From the NCBI GenBank assembly GCA_948502395.1, contig CAOPES010000007.1, positions 34,547 through 98,546 on the forward strand: a DNA stretch of 64,000 nucleotides, given 5' to 3'. Positions 52,364 to 60,463 of the stretch are shown in pieces. Source of the DNA: an uncultured Clostridia bacterium. Lineage in GTDB: Bacteria > Bacillota > Clostridia > TANB77 > CAG-508. The notes under the pieces are model-generated. The model saw nothing but the letters and a program-made list of their open reading frames with translations, was not told the origin of the DNA and did not search any database. The translations under genes were made by a program, and so were the position numbers. Numbering within the stretch: position 1 is the first letter of the stretch; every line of letters begins with the position of its first letter.

Positions 52364-53347
52364 ATGAAAAATATAGCAATTATCGGAAGTGGAAGCTGGG
52401 GAGTAGCCTTAGCAATACATTTAGCAAACAACCATAACAATGTAAAATTATGGTCATTTAATGAAGAAGAAAAAAGACTAATAAATGAAGAAAAAAAATG
52501 CAAATTTTTGCCTAATGCAGTAATACCAGAAAATGTAGAATGTTTTTGTGACTTTGAAAAAGTAATAAAAGATGCAGATTATATATTACATGTAACACCA
52601 TCAAAATTCACAAGAGAAACATTTAAACAATATAAACAATATGTAGGAAACAAACCAGTTATAATATGTTCAAAAGGTTTCGAAAAAGAAACATTGAAAA
52701 CATTAGATGAAGTAATATTAGACGAATTACCAACAGCAAGAGTAGGAGCATTGAGCGGACCTAGTCACGCAGAAGAAGTATCAATTGCAGTTCCAACAGT
52801 ATTAGTAATGGCATCAAAAGAAGATGAAGTTATAGATTTAGTACAAGAAACATTTATGTCAGAAACAATGAGAATATACACATCAAAAGACGTAAAAGGT
52901 GTAGAACTAGGCGGAGCTTTAAAAAACATAATAGCTTTTTGTGCAGGAGTTGCAGCTGGAATAGGCCTAGGAGATAATAGCTTTGCAGGATTAATAACAA
53001 GAGGATTAGGAGAAATTGCAAGACTAGGAGTAGAATTAGGCGGACAAAAAGAGACATTCTATGGTTTAAGTGGATTAGGAGACTTAATAGTAACTTGCCT
53101 TAGCGAACATAGCAGAAATAGAAGAGCTGGAAAATTAATAGGACAAGGGAAAACATTAGAAGAAGCAAGAAAAGAAGTTGGAATGGTAATTGAAAGTATA
53201 GACAATATTGATGTAGCTTATGAATTAGGAAAACAAAAAAATGCATATATGCCAATAATTGAAACAGTATATAATGTCATTTACAATGGTTTAGACCCAA
53301 AAGAAGCTGTAAAAGATTTAATGACAAGAGACAAAAAAAGTGAATAA
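52364..53347 (+). CDS. gpsA: NAD(P)-dependent glycerol-3-phosphate dehydrogenase
   Basis: Reduces DHAP to sn-glycerol-3-phosphate. Rossmann motif IIGSGSWGVALA at residue 5, CSKGFE near 107, SGPSHAEEV near 130, catalytic Lys in ELGGALKNIIAFCAG near 185, and GLSGLGDLIVTCLSEHSRNR near 234. 327 residues. RBS AGGAGA, 19 bases after plsY. Confidence 0.97.
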   Translation: MKNIAIIGSGSWGVALAIHLANNHNNVKLWSFNEEEKRLINEEKKCKFLPNAVIPENVECFCDFEKVIKDADYILHVTPSKFTRETFKQYKQYVGNKPVIICSKGFEKETLKTLDEVILDELPTARVGALSGPSHAEEVSIAVPTVLVMASKEDEVIDLVQETFMSETMRIYTSKDVKGVELGGALKNIIAFCAGVAAGIGLGDNSFAGLITRGLGEIARLGVELGGQKETFYGLSGLGDLIVTCLSEHSRNRRAGKLIGQGKTLEEARKEVGMVIESIDNIDVAYELGKQKNAYMPIIETVYNVIYNGLDPKEAVKDLMTRDKKSE

Positions 53348-53463
53348 TTTTGAGAATATTTAACAATAATAAGAACAATAAAATGCATTTTTTATAGAAT
53401 AAAATAGAACACTTAAATAAAGGCAATATAAAATTCTATAAAGTTGGAAAGAAGGGAAGAAAG

Positions 53464-54129
53464 ATGGATTTTTTTGATAAAATAGGTAAAAAAGCTTCAG
53501 AAGCCTATAAAATGACAGCAGATAAAACAGGAAAATTAGCAAAAGAAACAAAACTAAAATTAAAAATGGGTGAACTAAAAGCACAAATAAACGATGTATA
53601 TGAAGAAATTGGAAAAAGAGTATATGAAAAACATATAAGAGAAAGCGACGAAACAGCAGAACAAGAAATTGAAGAAAAATGTGTTAAAATTGATGTTCTT
53701 AGTGACGAAATAGAAAGTTTGTTAAAAGAGTGTATGGAATTAAATAACAAGAAACAATGTCAACAATGCCATACAGAAATAGAAAAAGAAGCAAAATTTT
53801 GCAAACATTGTGGAGCAAAACAAGAAGAACCAGCAAAAGAACCTGAAATACTAGAAGTTCAGGTAGTAGAAACGGTTGAAGTCACAGAGAATAATGGCGA
53901 AGTTGAACAAGAAAAAGATGAGAATGTAGAAAAATCAGAGCAAGGAAAAGATGAAAATACAGATTTAGAAAATAAAGACGAAAAAAATATAGAAAATAAC
54001 TTAGAAGAAACTGTGGCAGTGGAATCAGACGTAGAAGCCAACAGAAAAAATACAGAAAAAGAAAACAAAAATTTAGAAAAAACAGTAGAAATTGAATCAA
54101 ACGTAGAGTTAGAAGAAAAACAAGACTAA
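53464..54129 (+). CDS. Zinc-ribbon protein with acidic tail
   Basis: 221 residues. N-terminal helical domain (1-95, DFFDKIGKKASEAYKMTADKTGKLAKETKL, typical of clostridial zinc-ribbon proteins), then a CxxC...CxxC zinc ribbon (CQQCHTEIEKEAKFCKHCG near 99-117), then about 100 residues rich in Glu, Asn and Lys. Soluble. Function unknown; zinc ribbons of this kind mediate protein contacts. RBS AAGGGAAG. Confidence 0.8.
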   Translation: MDFFDKIGKKASEAYKMTADKTGKLAKETKLKLKMGELKAQINDVYEEIGKRVYEKHIRESDETAEQEIEEKCVKIDVLSDEIESLLKECMELNNKKQCQQCHTEIEKEAKFCKHCGAKQEEPAKEPEILEVQVVETVEVTENNGEVEQEKDENVEKSEQGKDENTDLENKDEKNIENNLEETVAVESDVEANRKNTEKENKNLEKTVEIESNVELEEKQD

Positions 54130-54151
54130 AAACTAAAAATCAAAACAAAAT

Positions 54152-54171
54152 AAGGCGGAGAAATCCGTCTT
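54152..54171 (+). terminator. Short hairpin, possible terminator of the zinc-ribbon gene
   Basis: AAGGCGGA/TCCGTCTT with loop GAAA and one wobble pair; T-run is poor. Confidence 0.45.
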
Positions 54172-54204
54172 AAATCATATAAAAGTAAAAGGAGAAAAAG
54201 CAAA

Positions 54205-54645
54205 GTGAAATTAGTAGTACAAAGAGTAAAAAAAGCACAAGTAGAAGTAGAACAAAAAATAGTAGGAAAAATAGAAAGCGGATTTCTAGTTTTACTAGGA
54301 GTAACACATAAAGATACAACAGAACAAGCAGATTACTTAGTAAAAAAACTATGTAATTTAAGAGTATTTTCAGACGAAAATGATAAAATGAATTTAAGCA
54401 TAAAAGACGTAAAAGGAGAATTATTAATAGTATCACAATTCACACTATATGCAAATTGTCAAGACGGAAACAGACCATCATTTACAAATGCAGCAAAGCC
54501 AGAACAAGCAAATGAATTATACGAATACTTTTGTCAAAAATGTGAAGATAATGGAATAAAGGTAGAAAAGGGAATTTTTGGAGCAGATATGAAAGTTAGT
54601 TTATTAAATGACGGACCAGTAACAATAATATTAGAAAGAGAATAG
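54205..54645 (+). CDS. dtd: D-aminoacyl-tRNA deacylase
   Basis: Recycles D-aminoacyl-tRNAs (for example D-Tyr-tRNA). MKLVVQRVKKAQVEV start, the SQFTLYANCQDGNRPSF active-site motif near residue 76 and the Gly-cis-Pro motif DGPVTI near 138. 146 residues. The GTG start at 54205 fits GGAGAAA upstream. It usually follows relA; here it follows the zinc-ribbon gene. It is convergent with the next gene across a paired hairpin element. Confidence 0.95.
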   Translation: MKLVVQRVKKAQVEVEQKIVGKIESGFLVLLGVTHKDTTEQADYLVKKLCNLRVFSDENDKMNLSIKDVKGELLIVSQFTLYANCQDGNRPSFTNAAKPEQANELYEYFCQKCEDNGIKVEKGIFGADMKVSLLNDGPVTIILERE

Positions 54646-54647
54646 AA

Positions 54648-54711
54648 ATTGCCACTAGGGACGGTCCTTAATGGCAATTTATTGCCAAAAAGGTCCGTCC
54701 CTAGTGGCAAT
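54648..54711 (+). repeat. Paired ATTGCC-type hairpin element between convergent genes
   Basis: Two 31-bp units (54648-54678, 54681-54711), inverted with three mismatches, separated by 2 bases. Starts 2 bases after the dtd stop and ends 2 bases before the stop of the minus-strand gene; flanked by T's, so it probably serves as a bidirectional terminator. Confidence 0.92.
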
Positions 54712-54713
54712 TT

Positions 54714-54995
54714 TTAATATGGAAATCGCTCAAATAGATATTTTATAATGTCATCGGTATTTTCAGATGTGATTTGAATGAATATATCTTTATCTAAACA
54801 AATCCACATAGATAAATTGAAGTCGTCAGAATTATCGCTATATGCTCCGATTAAATCGGCTAATTCTACTGGGTTTTTGTATTCTTTTTCCCATTTTAAA
54901 TGGTTTTCAATTTCTAAATTTGTGTTATAAAAACTGCTTAGAAATCTATTTAGTTCTCCTTTTTTCTTACTATATAAGTTTATTTTGGCTACCAT
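54714..54995 (-). CDS. Conserved clostridial small protein
   Basis: 93 residues beginning MVAKINLYSKKKGELNRFL. I recall similar proteins with the same start and the ending YLFERFPY across clostridia, without assigned function. Contains WEKEYKNPVELADLIGAY and a MWICLDKDIFIQIT strand. Soluble alpha/beta. RBS AAAGGAG. Alone on the minus strand. Confidence 0.82.
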   Translation of the reverse strand: MVAKINLYSKKKGELNRFLSSFYNTNLEIENHLKWEKEYKNPVELADLIGAYSDNSDDFNLSMWICLDKDIFIQITSENTDDIIKYLFERFPY

Positions 54996-55103
54996 TTTTA
55001 TCTCCTTTTTATTAGTATTTATAATAAATAAAATTTTATACTAAGAATAAAGTAAAATAAAAATGTAAATACTAGAAAAAAGAGAAAATGGAGGTCAAAG
55101 ATA

Positions 55104-56054
55104 TTGAAAAAATTCAAAAAAATATCATATATAGTATTAATAATCATAATAGCAATATTGCTAGTAGTAATATACTCAACGATATCAACAGGGAGCAGTA
55201 AAAACGAAAAAAGCAAAGCATTAGCGGAAGTTGAATTTCTAGAAATGAAACTTGAAACAATGCTAAATCAAATGAACAACATAGAAACAAGAAACTATGA
55301 TGTAAGTGTAAGTGAAATATCAAAACAAAAACAATCACAGCAAAGTGGTGGGACATCAGAAGCAGAAAGCTCAGAAGAAGGTGCAAATGGTGGTGGAAGT
55401 TCAAAGCAAGGAAAATCAAGTGAAGGAGAGCAAGGAAACGACACAAAAAAACAAGAAAGCAGTAGCTCTGGAAATTCACAAAGCTCAGAAACAAGCAAGA
55501 AGTTTGAGCTAGATCCAATAGGAGTACTAAGTACGGCACAAGAAGTAAAATGGGATAACATAAAAAATGAAATAGAAATTTTATATTCTTCGATTCCAAC
55601 AATTACATTGGACTTATACCAATTAAATGTTTCCCAAGAAGATGTTTTAGGATTTAACAAAGAATTTGATACATTAACAACAATTGTAAAGAGCGAAAAT
55701 AAAGAAGAAGCACTAGCTTCATTATCTAAACTTTATGAATTTATTCCAAAATTTTTACAAAATGCAACAGATGATGAAGTAGATAAAGTTATAGCAAATA
55801 CCAAAAATGATATATTTAAAGCATATTCAAAACTCGACTCAAAAAATTGGGAAGAGATTGGAACAGATACAAAACAAGCAATTGATAAATTTTCTAAATT
55901 GTTATCAAGTACAAATGTAGAGCAAAACAAGCAATATAAAATAAGTAAAACTTTTGTTATGATAAATGAGCTACAAAATGCAGTTGAAGTAGAAGATGAA
56001 TCAGTTTTTTTAATAAAATATAAAAATATACTGGAAGAAATGAATAATATATGA
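55104..56054 (+). CDS. Membrane-anchored protein with Ser/Gly-rich linker
   Basis: 316 residues. TTG start at 55104 with GGAGG 9 bases upstream. One membrane helix (about 8-27, ISYIVLIIIIAILLVVIYST), a helix with LEMKLETMLNQMNNIETRNY, a Ser/Gly/Glu/Gln-rich linker (about 75-135), and a helical extracellular domain (140-316). No lipobox. Similar membrane-anchored helical proteins occur in clostridia; function unknown. It ends just before the RNase P RNA gene. Confidence 0.78.
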   Translation: MKKFKKISYIVLIIIIAILLVVIYSTISTGSSKNEKSKALAEVEFLEMKLETMLNQMNNIETRNYDVSVSEISKQKQSQQSGGTSEAESSEEGANGGGSSKQGKSSEGEQGNDTKKQESSSSGNSQSSETSKKFELDPIGVLSTAQEVKWDNIKNEIEILYSSIPTITLDLYQLNVSQEDVLGFNKEFDTLTTIVKSENKEEALASLSKLYEFIPKFLQNATDDEVDKVIANTKNDIFKAYSKLDSKNWEEIGTDTKQAIDKFSKLLSSTNVEQNKQYKISKTFVMINELQNAVEVEDESVFLIKYKNILEEMNNI

Positions 56055-56066
56055 TAAAATATAAAG

Positions 56067-56433
56067 TAGAGTAAATTAAATAGTCGCTGGTAAATTCCGA
56101 AAGGAACTACGAGAGGAAAGTCCGGGCTCCATAGAGCAAAGATGCTAGATAACGTCTAGTGAGGGTGACCTTAAGGAAAGTGCAACAGAAAATAACCGCC
56201 TTCGTACAGAGTTTGTTCTGACACGAGGTAAGGGTGAAAAGGCGAGGTAAGAGCTCACCGCTGTTATAGTGATATAACAGGTCAGTGCAAACCCCATCTG
56301 GAGCAACACCTAACAAAGAAGATTAAGCCTGCTCGGCACCTTCTTGAATTGCGTGGCTTGAAGTATATAGCAATATATACTCTAGATAAATGACTATTTT
56401 AAAAGACAGAACCCGGCTTACAGATTTACTCTA
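56067..56433 (+). ncRNA. rnpB: RNase P RNA, type A
   Basis: Catalytic RNA of RNase P, which matures tRNA 5' ends. Diagnostic segments: GAGGAAAGTCCGGGCTCC (about 56113-56130), AGGGTGAAAAGGCGAGGTAAGAG region near 56230-56253 and ACAGAACCCGGCTTACAG near 56405-56423 (CR V, pairing region P4). Outer stem TAGAGTAAAT (56067-56076) pairs with ATTTACTCTA (56424-56433). Length about 367 with a type A rather than the Bacillus type B layout, normal for Clostridia. No CDS overlaps it. Confidence 0.96.
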
Positions 56434-56445
56434 TATAAAAACAAT

Positions 56446-56480
56446 TCAAAATTGATATATTTAATATATCAATTTTTTGT
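56446..56480 (+). terminator. Terminator of rnpB
   Basis: Stem AAATTGATATAT/ATATATCAATTT with a short loop and T-run, shortly after the 3' end of the RNase P RNA. Confidence 0.88.
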
Positions 56481-56499
56481 ATTTTAATGTCAAATAATG

Positions 56500-56528
56500 T
56501 TGATAAAAAGCAAGATTTAGTATATAAT
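56500..56528 (+). promoter_or_regulatory. Promoter of the MFS transporter
   Basis: TTGATA at 56500-56505 and TATAAT at 56523-56528, 17-bp spacer. Confidence 0.7.
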
Positions 56529-56576
56529 GATAGCGATTAATGAAACAAAAGAAATAATAAACAAAGGAAGATAATA

Positions 56577-57857
56577 ATGAATGAAGAAATAACGAAAGCA
56601 AGAAAGCAAAACTTAAAGTTATATGCAATGTATAGAGCAATATCTTTAGATTTAATTTTTTACTATGCAATAGAGTATTTATTCTTAACAGAAGTAAAAC
56701 ACCTAAATCCATCTAGTGTAATATTAGGAAATGCATTTTATGCAACATTTATGGTAATATTACAAATACCAGCAAGTGTAATAGTAGATAGAGTTGGAAC
56801 AAAAAGATGTACAGTAATTGCAAACATATTTAATATGATATTCATATTTTTAGTCCTAAACACATCAAATCTACAAACACTAATATTAGCACAATTTGTT
56901 AGTTCATTATGTTTCTCTTTAAAAAATGTATCAGACAAAGCATTAATACAATACACAATTCCAGAAACAAAGAAAAAAGGAGAAATATTCTCTAAACTAG
57001 AAGGAGAAGGAACAAAAAACTACTATATAATAAATGCAATAACATCACTGCTATCAGGATTTTTATACATAGTAAATCCATATGCACCAATGATATGTTC
57101 TTTACTAGTAGCAGCATTAGCAACATTCATTTCACTAGGATTTGTTGATATACAAGAACTAAAACACGAAAAAACAGAGAAAAAGAAAACAACTGAATAC
57201 TTCTCGGAATTAAAAGATGTCTTAAAATTTATTATAAATTCACAAAGATTAAGAAGTTTATTCTTATATAGTGGAATATGTTGGGGAATATACAACCTAG
57301 TAAATACATACAGAAGTAGTTTGTTAGTAGATATAAATGTACCACCAGAACTTATTACAGCAATAGCTGCAATAGCAGGAGTTGCATCAGCAATAGGATC
57401 TAAACAGCAACTAAGAATACATAAAAAATTTAGAAACAAATCATTAAGCTTTTTATTAATTATACTTACAGTAGGAACACTAGTTGCAGGAATAGTAGGA
57501 TTATTTAATATCTCATATGCCATAGCAGTTACAATAGTCACAATATGTTTCGTATTTATCAATTTTGCAAAAGGAGTATATGAAGTACTAACAAGCAGAT
57601 ATTTGAGCAATTTTACAACAGAAAAAGAATTAACACAAATATATGCAATAGATGAAACTTGTAGAAATGGGTTAAGAGCTATATTAGGATTTTTAGGTTC
57701 ATATTTATTAGAAATAACAAGTGCAGCAAACTCACTTATTTTAGTAGGAATAATGATGGTAATTATAACTTGCAGTCTAATTAGCTACATGAAAACAAGA
57801 TTAGGATTAAAACCAGACGAATATGCAGAAAGTGAAATAAGAATAAAAAGGATGTAA
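56577..57857 (+). CDS. Major facilitator superfamily transporter
   Basis: 426 residues with about twelve hydrophobic segments and the MFS helix 2-3 loop VIVDRVGTKRCTVIANIFN (D-R-x-G-x-K-R) near residue 63. A charged cytoplasmic loop near 195-220 separates the halves. Close to the drug- or siderophore-efflux-like MFS families; substrate cannot be told. RBS AGGAAG. Next gene follows after 17 bases. Confidence 0.88.
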   Translation: MNEEITKARKQNLKLYAMYRAISLDLIFYYAIEYLFLTEVKHLNPSSVILGNAFYATFMVILQIPASVIVDRVGTKRCTVIANIFNMIFIFLVLNTSNLQTLILAQFVSSLCFSLKNVSDKALIQYTIPETKKKGEIFSKLEGEGTKNYYIINAITSLLSGFLYIVNPYAPMICSLLVAALATFISLGFVDIQELKHEKTEKKKTTEYFSELKDVLKFIINSQRLRSLFLYSGICWGIYNLVNTYRSSLLVDINVPPELITAIAAIAGVASAIGSKQQLRIHKKFRNKSLSFLLIILTVGTLVAGIVGLFNISYAIAVTIVTICFVFINFAKGVYEVLTSRYLSNFTTEKELTQIYAIDETCRNGLRAILGFLGSYLLEITSAANSLILVGIMMVIITCSLISYMKTRLGLKPDEYAESEIRIKRM

Positions 57858-57874
57858 AATAGGGGGACTATAAA

Positions 57875-59494
57875 ATGTATGAAAGAAGTGCAATTGTATT
57901 AGAAAGATGTTTTGAAAAACTTTTTAAATTCAATCAAGAAATAAACCTAAAAACAAATTACATAAATTTCAGCGAAATTGTAGAACAGATAAAAGAATAT
58001 CAAAAAACATCAATTGAAGAAGAAAATGTAATTGGAAAATTTGATGAAATAGCAGAAAAAATAGAAGGAATTCAAAAACAACAAATAAAAATTTCAGAAG
58101 CAAATTTAGAATTAGAAACAGAAAGAAACAAACTTTTCAACGACTTAGGTGAAAATCCAAACGCATTAGATAGCAAACTGAACTCTATTGAAAAGACACT
58201 AAATGCAAACAATGAAACACTAAGAAATTTAAGAAGTGAATATGTAGAAGCATTGGTAATATTTACAGAAAGACAAAAAGAAAGAAATAAATATTCAAGG
58301 TTAAGAAGAAAGGTAGAAGCAGACCATATAAATAACATAAAAAACGCAAACAAAGAATTTGAAAAAATAGACGTAAAAGATGTTCAATCATTAAAAAAAT
58401 ATATAAATGTTGACAAAGAACAATACAAAGAAAAAATAGTTAACACAATGATTAAAAATGGTAAAAATGAAAAAATACCATTTAATAATGCTGTTATAGA
58501 AAAAGCAGTAGAAGCAAGAATAGATATTTCTGAAAAAGAAGCGGAAATATATGTTAGTATATATGAAAGAATGAAAAAACTACTAATAGAACTAGAAAGT
58601 GAAAATGTAAAACTATCAAAATCAGAAAAACTTTTAAGAGACGCAACAGTTAAATTGAATTTTTTAAATAGCAAAAAAGAATATATAGTAGGTTTTCTAG
58701 ACAATGAAAGACTTACAGCAATAAACGGAAGAAATACCCATGAAGAATTAATGGAAGAAGCTTGCCAAAATTTTGAATTAGATATTCAACAAATAGACAA
58801 TTTATATGAACTAGTACTAAGAGAAACAGTCGGAAAATCAACAAAAAAAGCTTATAATGAATTATATAATAAAACATACTTGCGAGATATAGAACAAAAA
58901 GAAAGAAAATTTGAGCAAGAAATTACAAATTTAAAAGTAAATATGGGAACAGTTATAAATTCAAATTATTGGAGAATAGAAGGTATAAAAAACGTGTATA
59001 ACGTATTCCAAGAAGAAATAAGCGAAAAATTCGAAAAAGACTTATCTGAATATCAAATAGAAGAAATAGAAGAACCAATAATAAATATTGAAGAAGAAAT
59101 TGAACAAGAACACAATGAAAAATACGAAAACGAAAATGACCAATATGAAGAAGATGAAGAAATAGACGAAGAGTACTATGATGACGATGACGAATACGAA
59201 GAATATGACGATGAAGATGAATACGAAGATGATGATGAGTATGATGATGAGTATGACGACGAAGAAGAATATGACGATGATGATGAGTATTATGACGAAT
59301 ATGAAGATAGTGAAGATGAACTAGAAGATGAAGAAGACGAATATGATAACGATGATGATTACGAAGAAGATGAAGATGCATGGGAAGAAAAAATGGACAC
59401 GATAATCCAAAAAAGTAAAAAGAAAAATAAGAAAGAGCAACAAGAAAAGAAGGAACAAGGACTGTTAAATAAATGGTTTAAAAGAAAAGAATAG
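57875..59494 (+). CDS. Coiled-coil protein with Asp/Glu/Tyr-rich tail
   Basis: 539 residues, no membrane helix. Residues 1-390 are mostly helical with coiled-coil stretches (AEKIEGIQKQQIKISEANLEL and NSIEKTLNANNETLRNL). From about 395 to 505 the sequence is almost only Asp, Glu and Tyr, with many DDEYDDEYDD-like blocks; it ends with a Lys-rich segment and GLLNKWFKRKE. Function unknown. The acidic tail could bind metal ions or basic proteins. RBS GGGGGA; it follows the MFS gene closely. Confidence 0.78.
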   Translation: MYERSAIVLERCFEKLFKFNQEINLKTNYINFSEIVEQIKEYQKTSIEEENVIGKFDEIAEKIEGIQKQQIKISEANLELETERNKLFNDLGENPNALDSKLNSIEKTLNANNETLRNLRSEYVEALVIFTERQKERNKYSRLRRKVEADHINNIKNANKEFEKIDVKDVQSLKKYINVDKEQYKEKIVNTMIKNGKNEKIPFNNAVIEKAVEARIDISEKEAEIYVSIYERMKKLLIELESENVKLSKSEKLLRDATVKLNFLNSKKEYIVGFLDNERLTAINGRNTHEELMEEACQNFELDIQQIDNLYELVLRETVGKSTKKAYNELYNKTYLRDIEQKERKFEQEITNLKVNMGTVINSNYWRIEGIKNVYNVFQEEISEKFEKDLSEYQIEEIEEPIINIEEEIEQEHNEKYENENDQYEEDEEIDEEYYDDDDEYEEYDDEDEYEDDDEYDDEYDDEEEYDDDDEYYDEYEDSEDELEDEEDEYDNDDDYEEDEDAWEEKMDTIIQKSKKKNKKEQQEKKEQGLLNKWFKRKE

Positions 59495-59512
59495 TTATGT
59501 AACTGGAAAACA

Positions 59513-59541
59513 TTGACAAATGATTTTTTTAGTGTTATAAT
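59513..59541 (+). promoter_or_regulatory. Full-consensus promoter of the 51-residue gene
   Basis: TTGACA at 59513-59518, 17-bp spacer, TATAAT at 59536-59541 preceded by TG at 59533-59534. The best SigA promoter seen in the window. Confidence 0.88.
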
Positions 59542-59606
59542 TAAAATGCACTAAGATGTATTTATGGATTAGTGCTAGAAGTATTTTGTTACAGGAGGGC
59601 AAAGAC

Positions 59607-59762
59607 ATGGACGTAAAAGAAATACTTAAAGACGAGAAACTTGTAGAACTTTTTTGGAATAGGAAAATAACATTAGGTGATGGCAGCATTTTTGCTACAC
59701 TTCAAAAATATCTTGAAGCTTTTCCAGAGCAAAAAGTCTACTTGGCAAAAGCAATAAACTAA
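59607..59762 (+). CDS. Small 51-residue protein, strongly expressed unit
   Basis: MDVKEILKDEKLVELFWNRK start, then ITLGDGSIFATLQKYLEAF and a short helix ending KAIN. Soluble and helical. AGGAGG 8 bases before ATG 59607; the frame is open upstream from 59556 but without an RBS. It has a full-consensus promoter, a leader of about 60 bases and a strong terminator of its own. No family recognised. Confidence 0.8.
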   Translation: MDVKEILKDEKLVELFWNRKITLGDGSIFATLQKYLEAFPEQKVYLAKAIN

Positions 59763-59768
59763 TCTAAA

Positions 59769-59801
59769 AAAGGAAACCGAAAATTTCGGTTTCTTTTTTT
59801 C
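59769..59801 (+). terminator. Terminator of the 51-residue gene
   Basis: GAAACCGAAA/TTTCGGTTTC stem followed by seven T's. Confidence 0.92.
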
Positions 59802-59833
59802 CTGCCGATGTGAACAGACTTTCTTAGCAGGGA

Positions 59834-60349
59834 TTAATTATCTAAAAATACTTTTTGAACATACAATTTATTAGCAAAAGATTGAACAACATTTCTCAAA
59901 AGATATTGCTCTTGAGAAAGTCGATTATTATTAATATAATTTTCACCAGTAAAAGTCATTTTAATCGCTTTTTCTAATTCAGAGCAAAAGCGATTGTATG
60001 ATTGGTCAACAGGAGAAGTCTCGATTGCTAATTTAAGTAATTTTTTTATTTCATCAATACTATAAATTTGTTTTAAAATAAAAATAACAAATAAATGAGC
60101 AATATGTGACCTACTATATTTTTTTGCAACAGGTGGTTTGATTACACCATTTTTAACATAATTATTAATCATAGTTTTAGTAACAGCTTTTTCTTTTTTC
60201 TCATTATCACTTTTTATAAAATTTGCTAAATTACTATCTAGCAAAGAAACAACTTGGTCAATATATAAATCTATTTCAGGGATTTCTATCCACCTAGGGA
60301 TATGAAATTTCTTGATTTCTTCTTCATTATAAACTCTTTTTCCTTCCAT
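59834..60349 (-). CDS. DUF1836-family putative DNA-binding regulator
   Basis: 171 residues. Matches the DUF1836 pattern with HIPRWIEIPEIDLYIDQVVSLL near residue 15, then a MerR-like helix-turn-helix area MINNYVKNGVIKPPVAKKYSRSHIAHLF near 60-90 and a helical C-terminus. These proteins are presumed transcription regulators. Divergent from the acyl-CoA synthetase gene with a palindrome in between, so it may regulate that gene and itself. Confidence 0.82.
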   Translation of the reverse strand: MEGKRVYNEEEIKKFHIPRWIEIPEIDLYIDQVVSLLDSNLANFIKSDNEKKEKAVTKTMINNYVKNGVIKPPVAKKYSRSHIAHLFVIFILKQIYSIDEIKKLLKLAIETSPVDQSYNRFCSELEKAIKMTFTGENYINNNRLSQEQYLLRNVVQSFANKLYVQKVFLDN

Positions 60350-60403
60350 AAAATCACCTCGATATACATAATAATAACATTTTTAGAAAGGTTAGTCAAC
60401 TAC

Positions 60404-60449
60404 TTGACACGTTATTAGATATGTGATAATCTAGTATTGAAAACTAGAT
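60404..60449 (+). promoter_or_regulatory. Promoter and palindrome before acyl-CoA synthetase
   Basis: TTGACA at 60404-60409 and the extended -10 TGTGATAAT ending at 60430 (spacer short, 15 bp), overlapped by a 7-bp inverted repeat ATCTAGT/ACTAGAT (60429-60435 and 60443-60449). A repressor bound here would cover the start point. Confidence 0.5.
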
Positions 60450-60463
60450 ATAGGAGAATAAAA

